Source of the DNA: CAYLPU01 sp964385635
GTDB taxonomy: Bacteria > Chloroflexota > Anaerolineae > B4-G1
Direction: 5' to 3'
DNA: 7,576 bases
Assembly: GCA_964385635.1 (NCBI GenBank)
Contig: CAYLPU010000159.1
Location: forward strand, 1-7,576
In this document: in pieces, positions 1-5,405 of the stretch
How positions within the stretch are numbered: the stretch's first letter is position 1
Layout of the letters: each line of letters opens with the position of its first letter
The notes under the pieces: model-generated
What the model was told of the DNA's origin: nothing
The model's input: only the letters and a program-made list of their open reading frames with translations
Databases searched by the model: none
Program-made: the position numbers and the translations under genes

Positions 1-652
1 AATCGGTCCGAGCGGCGAAGAGATGTGGGATGGCGACGGGATCATCGCCGAGCAATAGCGCCCCCAGCATCTCGTGGGCCACGGGGTCGGTGGGGTCAAC
101 ATCCAACAACTTCCCATACTCCGCCCGTGCTGCGTCCCACTCCCGCATTTCAACGGTGGCTCGGGCGAGGGTGTGGCGGATGGTCTCGGCATCGCCCAGC
201 ACCTCAGCGAGTCCAGTCGAGCCGTCGGCGGGCGCGAGGGCCAGCAGTCGCTGAGCGTGCTCAACGACAGCAGGCCAATCGGCGCGCACGGCGTAGATCG
301 CGACCTGCAGCCGCTCCAGGCTTGCGGTGAGCGTGGTCGGACCATCCGCCTCCTCTGCACCCAACTGCTCGGCCTCAGCGACGGCAGCCAGCGCCTCGTC
401 AGTGCGGCCCCAATCCAGATAGACCTGGGTCAGCCGGAGATAGGGAAGCGGATCGCCGGGCCGCAGGCGGGCAGCCTCCCGGTAAGCAGCGACGGCACCG
501 GTGCGCTCGGCCCTGGCTGCATGCTCATCTCCCTGGCGCAGGAGGTCGAGATACGTCGTGGCGCTGGGGCGGAGGAGCAGAACGAGAGCCCCAGCGAGGA
601 ACACAACGGCCGGGAAGGTGATGAGCAGACGACGGTCAGGCTTGCGGGCCAT
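1..652 (-). CDS. Membrane-anchored TPR protein, C-terminus cut by window edge
   Basis: The frame is open from an ATG at 652 to the left edge, giving 217 visible residues and no stop, so the C-terminus is missing. Residues 1-8 are basic (MARKPDRR), followed by one hydrophobic segment at about 9-27, which looks like an uncleaved N-terminal membrane anchor or signal. The rest is helical and alanine-rich with TPR-type repeats: about 33-66 (AAYREAARLRPGDP ending), 67-100 (LTQVYLDWGRTDEALAA) and about 164-192 (AEYGKLLDVDPTDPVAHEML). The asparagine/aspartate-proline ends of each repeat are typical of TPRs. TPR arrays bind proteins, so a scaffold or assembly role on the membrane is likely, but no specific function can be named. 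The ATG lies 6 nt downstream of TATAAT with no Shine-Dalgarno, which suggests a leaderless mRNA. The gene is divergent from the etf operon. Confidence 0.8.
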   Translation of the reverse strand, partial: MARKPDRRLLITFPAVVFLAGALVLLLRPSATTYLDLLRQGDEHAARAERTGAVAAYREAARLRPGDPLPYLRLTQVYLDWGRTDEALAAVAEAEQLGAEEADGPTTLTASLERLQVAIYAVRADWPAVVEHAQRLLALAPADGSTGLAEVLGDAETIRHTLARATVEMREWDAARAEYGKLLDVDPTDPVAHEMLGALLLGDDPVAIPHLFAARTD

Positions 653-658
653 ATAACC

Positions 659-686
659 ATTATAGCCGCACACGAGAGAGAGGCAA
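659..686 (-). promoter_or_regulatory. Sigma70-type promoter of the TPR gene, probably leaderless
   Basis: On the minus strand a -35-like TTGCCT (686-681) is followed by a 16-bp spacer and a perfect -10 TATAAT (664-659). Only 6 nt (653-658) separate the -10 from the ATG at 652, which puts the expected transcription start on or next to the start codon. No Shine-Dalgarno is present. The -10 match is seen directly; leaderless initiation is inferred. Confidence 0.7.
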
Positions 687-703
687 GGTGGACGACAGCC
701 AAC

Positions 704-731
704 TTGCACATTGGTGGCCTACTGCTATAAT
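704..731 (+). promoter_or_regulatory. Sigma70-type promoter with extended -10, facing etfB
   Basis: TTGCAC (704-709), a 16-bp spacer and a perfect TATAAT (726-731) face right. TG at 723-724 followed by C makes an extended -10. Transcription would begin near 737-739. No open frame with a Shine-Dalgarno follows before etfB at 1053, so this is probably the etfBA promoter, with a leader of about 315 nt that runs through both palindromic elements. It is back to back with the promoter of the TPR gene, the two -35 boxes being 17 bp apart. Confidence 0.6.
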
Positions 732-795
732 CGTAAGCCGTGCACACGTGAGACCAGCGCAATGCAGATGTTGCACTACGGGCTGCCAACGTATA

Positions 796-891
796 GAAAA
801 TTGGTGTCCTCTCAATAAGTCGGGGAAGGTGGGGCAAATTGCCAATTTGCCCTACGTTGGCCCCAGAATATTGAGATGATACGAAAATTGG
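796..891. repeat. Palindromic MITE-like element 1 with flanking direct repeats
   Basis: The core runs 805-881. Its ends are imperfect inverted repeats, TGTCCTCTCAATA (805-817) and the reverse complement of 869-881, TATCATCTCAATA, matching at 11 of 13 positions with TCTCAATA/TATTGAGA exact. Inside are GGGG (822-825) against CCCC (861-864) and a central hairpin of GGGCAAATT (832-840), loop GCC, AATTTGCCC (844-852). The core is bracketed by a 9-bp direct repeat GAAAATTGG at 796-804 and 883-891, which could be a target-site duplication. No protein is encoded. Forward translation across the centre reads VGQIANLP, which I associate with interspersed intergenic repeats in Chloroflexota-like genomes; that link is from memory. 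It could be a small non-autonomous transposon or an RNA-level hairpin in the etf leader. Confidence 0.65.
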
Positions 892-895
892 GTCA

Positions 896-1025
896 ACGCG
901 GATTCGTGGGGTAAACTCGCTCAGAAGGGGGTGTGTCACCCCCGTCGGTGGGGCTAAGGCACTGCATCGCCCCAGATGTGGGACGCGGGTGACACACCCG
1001 CTTGGAGCATCCCACTAATCCACGT
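896..1025. repeat. Nested palindromic element 2 upstream of etfB
   Basis: This 130-bp stretch is symmetrical at several levels. Its ends ACGCGGATTCGTGGGGT (896-912) and the reverse complement of 1009-1025, ACGTGGATTAGTGGGAT, agree at 14 of 17 positions. Inside, GGGTGTGTCACCC (929-941) is the exact reverse complement of GGGTGACACACCC (987-999). Each of those arms is also a hairpin on its own: GGGGGTG-TGT-CACCCCC (927-943) and GCGGGTG-ACA-CACCCGC (985-1001). The centre has TGGGGC (949-954) against GCCCCA (969-974). There is no U-run, so it is not an obvious intrinsic terminator. It ends 15 nt before the etfB Shine-Dalgarno. A MITE-like element or a switchable leader RNA (one long stem or two short hairpins) would both fit. 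Confidence 0.65.
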
Positions 1026-1039
1026 AGAGCCAGAAAATT

Positions 1040-1047
1040 AAGGAGGT
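1040..1047 (+). promoter_or_regulatory. Shine-Dalgarno that fixes the TTG start of etfB
   Basis: AAGGAGGT is a near-perfect anti-16S match. It places the TTG at 1053 six nucleotides after AGGAGG. The upstream in-frame ATG at 1002 lies inside palindromic element 2 and has no comparable site. Confidence 0.85.
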
Positions 1048-1052
1048 GTATC

Positions 1053-1850
1053 TTGCACATCGTAGTATGTACCAAGCATACGCCTGACTCTGAAGCCAAA
1101 ATGTCGGTGGACGAGGCAGGCAACGTATCCTGGGGTGAGTCGCCACTCATCATCAACCCCTGGGACGAGTACGCCGTCGAGGAAGCACTGCTGCTCCGTG
1201 ATAAACACAGCGGAACGGTCACCGTCATCTCAATGGGGCCGGAGGAAGTGCTGGAGGCACTGAAGCACGCCGTCGCGATGGGCTGCGACGAGGCCATCCG
1301 CATCTGGGACGAGTCTTGTGCCGGGTCCGACACCCTCGCCACCAGTTACGTACTGGCCAAAGCCATTGAGAAGATGGACGACGTGGACGTGATCCTCTTC
1401 GGCAAGTCGGCGATTGACGCCGAGACGTGGCAAACCGGTTCGGCTGTCGCCAGCCGTCTGGGCTGCCCCTCGCTGATGTACGTGATCAAGATCGCCGAAC
1501 TGGACCCCGATGAAAAGAGCATCGCCGTCGAGCGGCTGCTGGAGGAGGGACGGCAGGTAGTGTCAGCCTCGCTGCCCGCCGTGATCGGCACGACCAAGAG
1601 CATCAATGAGCCGCGTTACACCTCTTTCATCGGCATCCGCAAAGCGGCCAAGATGGAATATCCCCTCTGGACACTGGACGACATCGGCGCGGAGGCGGAT
1701 AAAGTGGGTGCGGCTGGCTCCGGCGTGCGCTGGCCACAAGTCTTCAAGCCACCGGAGCGCGGGGGCGAGGCCGAAATCATCGAGGCCGAGACGGTCGAGG
1801 AAGCAGCCGCAGTCCTGGTCGAGAAACTGCTGGCCGAGAAGGTGATCTAG
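1053..1850 (+). CDS. etfB: Electron transfer flavoprotein subunit beta
   Basis: EtfB pairs with EtfA in a soluble cytoplasmic FAD heterodimer that passes electrons between dehydrogenases (for example acyl-CoA dehydrogenases) and a quinone reductase or other acceptor. The TTG start after a strong Shine-Dalgarno gives 265 residues beginning MHIVVCTKHTPD, matching the family N-terminus (usually M-K-I-V-V-C-V-K-x-x-P-D). Family motifs seen are INPWDEYAVEEAL (34-46), GSDTLATSYVLAKAI (91-105), the AIDxxTxQ region at 120-127 and the LNEPRY-like loop INEPRY (184-189). In human ETFB a leucine three residues after this tyrosine docks onto dehydrogenases; here the position is Phe192 and the next residue is Ile rather than Pro. 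etfA follows 11 nt after the stop. Whether the complex is bifurcating cannot be told by eye; no partner dehydrogenase or ETF-quinone oxidoreductase is in the window. Confidence 0.95.
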   Translation: MHIVVCTKHTPDSEAKMSVDEAGNVSWGESPLIINPWDEYAVEEALLLRDKHSGTVTVISMGPEEVLEALKHAVAMGCDEAIRIWDESCAGSDTLATSYVLAKAIEKMDDVDVILFGKSAIDAETWQTGSAVASRLGCPSLMYVIKIAELDPDEKSIAVERLLEEGRQVVSASLPAVIGTTKSINEPRYTSFIGIRKAAKMEYPLWTLDDIGAEADKVGAAGSGVRWPQVFKPPERGGEAEIIEAETVEEAAAVLVEKLLAEKVI

Positions 1851-1861
1851 GAGGCGATGCA

Positions 1862-2848
1862 ATGAGCAACGACATCTTTGTCTGGATAGAACAGTTCAAT
1901 GGCCAGCCCACAGCCGCCTCCTGGGAGGCCGTCGGCGCGGCCCGTCGCTTGGCGGACGAACTGGGGAGCAGCGTGACCGCCTGTCTCTTCGGTGGGCAAG
2001 GGATAGCAGATCTGGCACAGGAAGCCATCTCCCACGGAGCGGACACGGCTCTCCTGGCCGAAGATGCGACGCTGGCCGACTTCCGCGTCGAGCCGCAGGC
2101 CGCACTGCTAGCCAAGACGATTCGCGAAGCCGAGCCCACCGCCGTCCTCATCGGCGCGACCTTCCGCGGGCGCGAGTTGGGCCCCGTATTGGCGGTGGAA
2201 CTGGACACCGGCTGCATCGCCGACTGCATCGCGTTGGAGTTCGAGGACGGCCAACTGGTCGCCACGCGCCCCATCTACGCGGGCAAGTTACTCTCCAAGT
2301 GCACCATCCCTGAGCGACGGCCGCAGATCTTCACCACCCGCGTGCGCGCCTTCCCCAAGCCAGAGCCAGACCCCGCCCGGAGCGGTCAGGTGACCCGGGT
2401 GGAGCCAGTCCTGGCCGAGGACGACATCCCCTCCAAGGTGACTGGGTTCCAGGAAACCAGGGGAGGTGTGAGCCTGGCCGACGCTGGCGCAATCGTCTCC
2501 GGCGGGCGCGGCGTCGGTGGGCCGGAGGGCTTCGAGCCCGTGCGCGAACTGGCCCAGGTGCTGGGGGCTGCCCTGGGGTCCTCCCGCGCTGCCGTGGACG
2601 CTGGATGGATACCCTATGAGTATCAGGTGGGCCAGACCGGCAAGACGGTCAGCCCCGATTTGTACGTCGCCTGCGGCATCTCAGGCGCGATCCAGCACCA
2701 GGCTGGTATGCGCACCAGCAAGATCATAGTCGCCGTCAACAAGGACCCCGAAGCGCCGATCTTCAAACTGGCGCACTACGGCATCGTCGGCGACCTGTTC
2801 AAGGTGGTGCCTGCGCTCACGTCGGCTTTCAAGGAGAAACTCGGATAG
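1862..2848 (+). CDS. etfA: Electron transfer flavoprotein subunit alpha
   Basis: This is the FAD-carrying partner of EtfB, 328 residues, of normal family length. The N-terminal part (1 to about 200) is the adenine-nucleotide alpha-hydrolase-like domain, with FRGRELGPVLAVELDTG (101-117) and RPIYAGKLLSKCTIP (136-150). The C-terminal FAD domain carries the signature set SGGRGVGG (213-220), SSRAAVDAGW (240-249), QVGQTGK (255-261), GISGAIQH (272-279), NKD (293-295) and YGIVGDLFKVVP (306-317). His305 stands where many family members have Asp in the ADYGIVGD motif. The ATG at 1862 has GGAGG (1850-1854) overlapping the etfB stop with a 7-nt spacer, so the two genes are co-transcribed and probably translationally linked. 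A strong hairpin follows at 2894-2925. Confidence 0.97.
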   Translation: MSNDIFVWIEQFNGQPTAASWEAVGAARRLADELGSSVTACLFGGQGIADLAQEAISHGADTALLAEDATLADFRVEPQAALLAKTIREAEPTAVLIGATFRGRELGPVLAVELDTGCIADCIALEFEDGQLVATRPIYAGKLLSKCTIPERRPQIFTTRVRAFPKPEPDPARSGQVTRVEPVLAEDDIPSKVTGFQETRGGVSLADAGAIVSGGRGVGGPEGFEPVRELAQVLGAALGSSRAAVDAGWIPYEYQVGQTGKTVSPDLYVACGISGAIQHQAGMRTSKIIVAVNKDPEAPIFKLAHYGIVGDLFKVVPALTSAFKEKLG

Positions 2849-2893
2849 GTACTGCAGATCGCGATCAGGCTTTGCACAGATCGTAGCCGTCAG

Positions 2894-2925
2894 AACCCCG
2901 TTTGCTGTTGCCAGCAAACGGGGTT
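2894..2925 (+). terminator. Hairpin terminator of the etfBA operon
   Basis: AACCCCGTTTGCTG (2894-2907) and CAGCAAACGGGGTT (2912-2925) form a perfect 14-bp stem with a TTGC tetraloop. The tail GTTATTGTC is only moderately T-rich. It lies 45 nt after the etfA stop and just before the next promoter, a typical place for a terminator. Confidence 0.8.
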
Positions 2926-2929
2926 GTTA

Positions 2930-2957
2930 TTGTCGGATAGGCCTTTTGTGTTATAAT
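2930..2957 (+). promoter_or_regulatory. Promoter of the DUF2085 gene
   Basis: TTGTCG (2930-2935), a 16-bp spacer and a perfect TATAAT (2952-2957) with an extended -10 TG at 2949-2950. The -35 box begins 4 nt after the etf terminator stem. Transcription should start near 2964, leaving a leader of about 30 nt before the ATG at 2996. Confidence 0.75.
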
Positions 2958-2966
2958 GAAACTCCA

Positions 2967-2990
2967 CGAAGGTCAGGCCTGGAACCTTCG
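2967..2990 (+). other. 5'-leader hairpin next to the DUF2085 start
   Basis: CGAAGGT (2967-2973) pairs exactly with ACCTTCG (2984-2990) around a 10-nt loop. The stem ends 5 nt before the ATG at 2996 and occupies the place where the Shine-Dalgarno would be, enclosing the AAGG at 2969-2972. If it forms in the mRNA it would limit ribosome access; a regulatory role is only inferred. Confidence 0.45.
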
Positions 2991-2995
2991 CCAGG

Positions 2996-3772
2996 ATGTC
3001 ACAAATGGGTGAACACAACAACACCGGACAACCAGGCACAGCCGATGTGCTGGCCGAGGTAGAACGACGCAGGACAGAAGCCCAGCCCCCGATGAGCGAG
3101 GGCCAACACCGGGTCATTATCATGGCCGACCGTTTCGTCTTCTGGATCTCCAAACACTGGCTGGCTGGCTTTAACACACTGGCCTTTCTCTATGTGGGTC
3201 TCCCCACCCTGGCCCCGGTGCTGATGCACCTGGGGGCCAAAGTGCCAGCGATGGCCATCCATGTCATCTACCGACCGCTGTGCAATCAGTTACCACAGCG
3301 TTCCTGGTTCCTGTTCGGCCCGCAGTCTGTATACACACTACCAGAGATTATGGAATCGGCAGGTATAGACGTGATGCAAGCCCCGCTACGTGCGAGCACC
3401 TTCGTCGGCAATGAGGTCATGGGGTATAAGATGGCCCTTTGCGAGAGATGCACGGCCATCCATGGCGCGCTTGCCATCTTTGGACTGCTTTACGCGCTGG
3501 GGCGTCCGCGCGTGCGCTCGCTCCCCTGGTGGGCCTACATCGGTTTCGGCATCGTGCCGATGGCACTGGACGGCGGTTGCCAGTTCCTCTCGTATGCCCT
3601 GTCCCTGCTGCTGCCCAACCTCCCCATCACGCCCTACGAGACGACGCCCTTAATGCGCACGCTAACCGGTGCGCTTTTCGGCCTGGCGACTGTCTGGCTG
3701 GCCTATCCTCTCATCCAAGAGACGATGGACGAGTTCCACGACACACTGCATCAACGATTCGGTTGGGAATAA
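2996..3772 (+). CDS. DUF2085 family membrane protein
   Basis: This 258-residue predicted membrane protein belongs to the uncharacterised DUF2085 family. The hydrophilic N-terminus (about 1-50) is followed by hydrophobic segments at about 57-80, 153-168, 177-207 and 222-240. The family's conserved motifs are visible: CNQLPQRSWF (96-105), ALCERCTAIHG (147-157), PMALDGGCQ (188-196) and RTLTGALFG (221-229). The conserved cysteines (96, 149, 152, and 195 near the Asp-Gly pair) could bind a metal or undergo redox chemistry, but the family has no settled function that I know of. The ATG at 2996 is the first in frame after its promoter; another in-frame ATG at 3005 is possible, and neither has a clear Shine-Dalgarno outside the leader hairpin. 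It has its own promoter. No terminator is seen before the pgeF group, so it may be co-transcribed with it. Confidence 0.85.
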   Translation: MSQMGEHNNTGQPGTADVLAEVERRRTEAQPPMSEGQHRVIIMADRFVFWISKHWLAGFNTLAFLYVGLPTLAPVLMHLGAKVPAMAIHVIYRPLCNQLPQRSWFLFGPQSVYTLPEIMESAGIDVMQAPLRASTFVGNEVMGYKMALCERCTAIHGALAIFGLLYALGRPRVRSLPWWAYIGFGIVPMALDGGCQFLSYALSLLLPNLPITPYETTPLMRTLTGALFGLATVWLAYPLIQETMDEFHDTLHQRFGWE

Positions 3773-3773
3773 A

Positions 3774-3844
3774 CAATGAGCAAATGACAAATGAACAAAT
3801 GACAAATCAATACACGTGTTACGTATTACGTATTACTCATCACG
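3774..3844. repeat. Heptad tandem-repeat tract between DUF2085 and pgeF
   Basis: The tract starts 1 nt after the DUF2085 stop. The first half repeats CAAATGA: CAATGAG, CAAATGA, CAAATGA, then one extra A, CAAATGA and CAAATCA (3774-3809). This also reads as two 15-nt copies, CAAATGACAAATGAA (3781-3795) and CAAATGACAAATCAA (3796-3810), with one mismatch. The second half changes unit but keeps the period of 7: TGTTACG, TATTACG, TATTACT, CATCACG (3817-3844). The composition is far more AT-rich than the flanking genes. I recognise this style from intergenic repeats of Chloroflexota-like genomes, which is recollection rather than a search result. It could also act as a binding array or hold a weak promoter for pgeF. 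Confidence 0.75.
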
Positions 3845-3848
3845 GGCA

Positions 3849-4631
3849 ATGATACGAGAGCATGCAGACAGCATTGTGCTCTACCGCTTCGACGGGCTGA
3901 ACGGAGCCGAGAGGCTGACTCACGCCGTTCTGACCCGCATCGGCGGCGTGAGTCAGGGACCCTATGCCACACTCAACCTGGGCCACACCGTCGGTGACGA
4001 CTTGGCGGCGGTGGAAGAGAACCACCGGCGGGCCTTGGGCGCGCTGGGATTGGAACCCCAACAAGTCGTCAGCACCTGTCAGGTGCACGGGGCGCGCGTA
4101 GGGATAGTCGGACGGGCCCACCTGGGCACCGTCCAGCCAGCCACCGACGCGCTGGTGACCACCGCGCCCGCTGTGCCCTTACTGATGCGCTTCGCCGACT
4201 GTACGCCAGTCCTGTTCTTCGATCCCTTGCGGCGTGTGGTGGGAATGGCTCACGCAGGATGGCGCGGTGTGGTGGCGGGCACTGCCGGGGCGACGATACA
4301 GACAATGACGGAGCGGCTGGGTTGCGACCCGGCCGACCTGTGGGCTGGCATCGGTCCGACCATCGGCCCCTGCTGCTACGCGGTGGGGCCAGAAGTCGTG
4401 GCAGCGGTAAAGGCCGCGTGTCCACCGGGGACGGAAATAGTGCGACACACCGACGGGCAGACCTATCTCGACCTGCCCGCTGCGGTGCAGGCCCAACTCC
4501 GCGCTGCGGGCGTGGAGCAGATCGAGAACGCTGGTCTCTGCACCGCGTGCCACGTGGACGAATTTTTCTCGCACCGGGCCGAGCACGGGTGCACCGGCCG
4601 CTTTGGTGTGGTGATGGAGTTGCTGGAATGA
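3849..4631 (+). CDS. pgeF: PgeF/YfiH (YlmD) family: peptidoglycan editing factor, zinc-dependent purine nucleoside enzyme
   Basis: Members of this family (bacterial PgeF/YfiH/YlmD, human FAMIN/LACC1) act on purine nucleosides (phosphorolysis, adenosine deamination), and PgeF in E. coli prevents wrong residues entering peptidoglycan. The older name is multicopper polyphenol oxidase. The 260-residue protein has LTRIGGVSQGPYATLNLG (28-45) and the metal triad in its usual motifs: CQVHG (His80), FADCTP (Cys118) and HAGWRG (His135). It continues with IGPTIGPCCY (168-177) and ends with DEFFSHRAEHGCTGRFG (237-253). The ATG at 3849 is chosen because the in-frame GTG at 3816 only adds residues encoded by the heptad repeat; the Shine-Dalgarno is weak either way. 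Its stop overlaps the yggS start by 4 nt (ATGA), so the two are translationally coupled. Confidence 0.93.
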   Translation: MIREHADSIVLYRFDGLNGAERLTHAVLTRIGGVSQGPYATLNLGHTVGDDLAAVEENHRRALGALGLEPQQVVSTCQVHGARVGIVGRAHLGTVQPATDALVTTAPAVPLLMRFADCTPVLFFDPLRRVVGMAHAGWRGVVAGTAGATIQTMTERLGCDPADLWAGIGPTIGPCCYAVGPEVVAAVKAACPPGTEIVRHTDGQTYLDLPAAVQAQLRAAGVEQIENAGLCTACHVDEFFSHRAEHGCTGRFGVVMELLE

Positions 4632-5371
4632 CCGACATCGTACGTAACCTGGCACAGGTACGGGAGCGCATGGCCGAGGCCGCATTGCGAGCCGGGCGCG
4701 ATCCCACCGAGGTCACATTGGTCGCCGTGACTAAGACCCGCTCTGCCGAGGCAGTCATCGCCGCCTACCAGGCCGGCGTGCTTCACTTCGGTGAAAATCG
4801 CGTCGAAGAGGGAATGACCAAGATCCCTGCTGTTCACGCTAGCATCTCCGGCCCTCGACCGACCTGGCACATGGTGGGTCACGTGCAGAGCCGGAAAGCG
4901 AGAGCAGTCGTGGCCCAGTTCGACTACGTCCACTCCATAGACCGGCTCAAGATCGCACAGCGGCTGAACCGTTTCGCGCAGGAGGCCGGCCGGACGCTGC
5001 CAGTGCTCCTGGAGTGCAACGTCTCCGGCGAGGAGGCCAAGTTCGGGTTTGACTTGCAGGGTTGGGAGCAAGACAAAGCACAACGGGAGGTTTTCTTCGC
5101 CGTCGTCGAGGAGACCCTGACACTGCCTGGGCTTTCTGTGCAGGGCCTGATGACGATGGCCCCTCTCGTCGCCGATCCAGAGACCGTGCGGCCAGTCTTT
5201 GCCAGCCTGCGCGCCCTGCTCGATGCACTGCGCGACCGTTTCCCGGCCCACGACTGGTGTCACCTCTCTATGGGGATGACCGACGACTTCGAGGTCGCAA
5301 TAGAGGAAGGGGCAACGATAGTGCGCATTGGACGTGCCATCTTCCTTCAGTATGCCCCCGTTTCACCATGA
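4628..5371 (+). CDS. yggS: YggS/PLPBP family pyridoxal phosphate homeostasis protein
   Basis: YggS proteins bind pyridoxal 5'-phosphate on a single-domain alanine-racemase-type TIM barrel, without known catalysis, and keep PLP and amino-acid pools balanced. The protein has 247 residues, of normal length. The PLP lysine is Lys36 in VAVTKTRS (32-39), the same number as in E. coli YggS. Other family motifs are FGENRVEE (54-61), WHMVGHVQSRK (80-90), NVSGEEAKFGF (131-141), GLMTMAP (173-179), LSMGMTDDFEVAI (213-225) and RIGRAIF (233-239). The ATG at 4628 overlaps the pgeF stop in ATGA and has GGAG at 4616-4619 with an 8-nt spacer. An open frame extends upstream inside pgeF but is only its shadow. 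The pgeF-yggS pair recurs in many bacteria as ylmD-ylmE. Confidence 0.95.
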   Translation: MTDIVRNLAQVRERMAEAALRAGRDPTEVTLVAVTKTRSAEAVIAAYQAGVLHFGENRVEEGMTKIPAVHASISGPRPTWHMVGHVQSRKARAVVAQFDYVHSIDRLKIAQRLNRFAQEAGRTLPVLLECNVSGEEAKFGFDLQGWEQDKAQREVFFAVVEETLTLPGLSVQGLMTMAPLVADPETVRPVFASLRALLDALRDRFPAHDWCHLSMGMTDDFEVAIEEGATIVRIGRAIFLQYAPVSP

Positions 5372-5389
5372 CACCAATAATATTTCACC

Positions 5390-5394
5390 AGGAG
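5390..5394 (+). promoter_or_regulatory. Shine-Dalgarno that fixes the yggT start
   Basis: AGGAG lies 11 nt before the ATG at 5406, a rather long spacer, but it is the only good site here. It supports 5406 over the in-frame ATG at 5328, which lies inside yggS. Confidence 0.6.
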
Positions 5395-5405
5395 AACTCT
5401 ATCAG

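Noticed and set aside
888..917. Closer etfB promoter TTGGGT - 18 bp - TAAACT
   Set aside because: Both boxes match poorly and overlap the end of element 2; the TATAAT at 726-731 is much better.
430..939. Long minus-strand open frame over the TPR gene start and element 1
   Set aside because: It is a shadow frame of the TPR gene continued through palindromic DNA; it has no recognisable protein features.
896..1025. tRNA or known riboswitch in the etf leader
   Set aside because: The folding is simple nested pairing with no cloverleaf, CCA end or riboswitch core that I recognise.
1002..1052. ATG at 1002 as the etfB start
   Set aside because: It adds 17 basic residues encoded by the palindromic element and has no Shine-Dalgarno; the TTG at 1053 has a near-perfect one and gives the family N-terminus.
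3799..3829. Promoter for pgeF inside the heptad repeat (ATGACA and TATTAC)
   Set aside because: The spacer is 19 bp and the -10 weak; such matches are expected by chance in this AT-rich repeat.
3774..3844. CRISPR-like array
   Set aside because: The units are 7 nt with no spacers; this is a tandem repeat, not repeat-spacer DNA.
3816..3848. GTG at 3816 as the pgeF start
   Set aside because: The extra residues come from the heptad repeat tract and match nothing in the family.
4463..5263. 266-codon open frame on the minus strand opposite pgeF and yggS
   Set aside because: It lies fully antisense to two clearly assigned genes and shows no family motif; high GC content makes such frames common.
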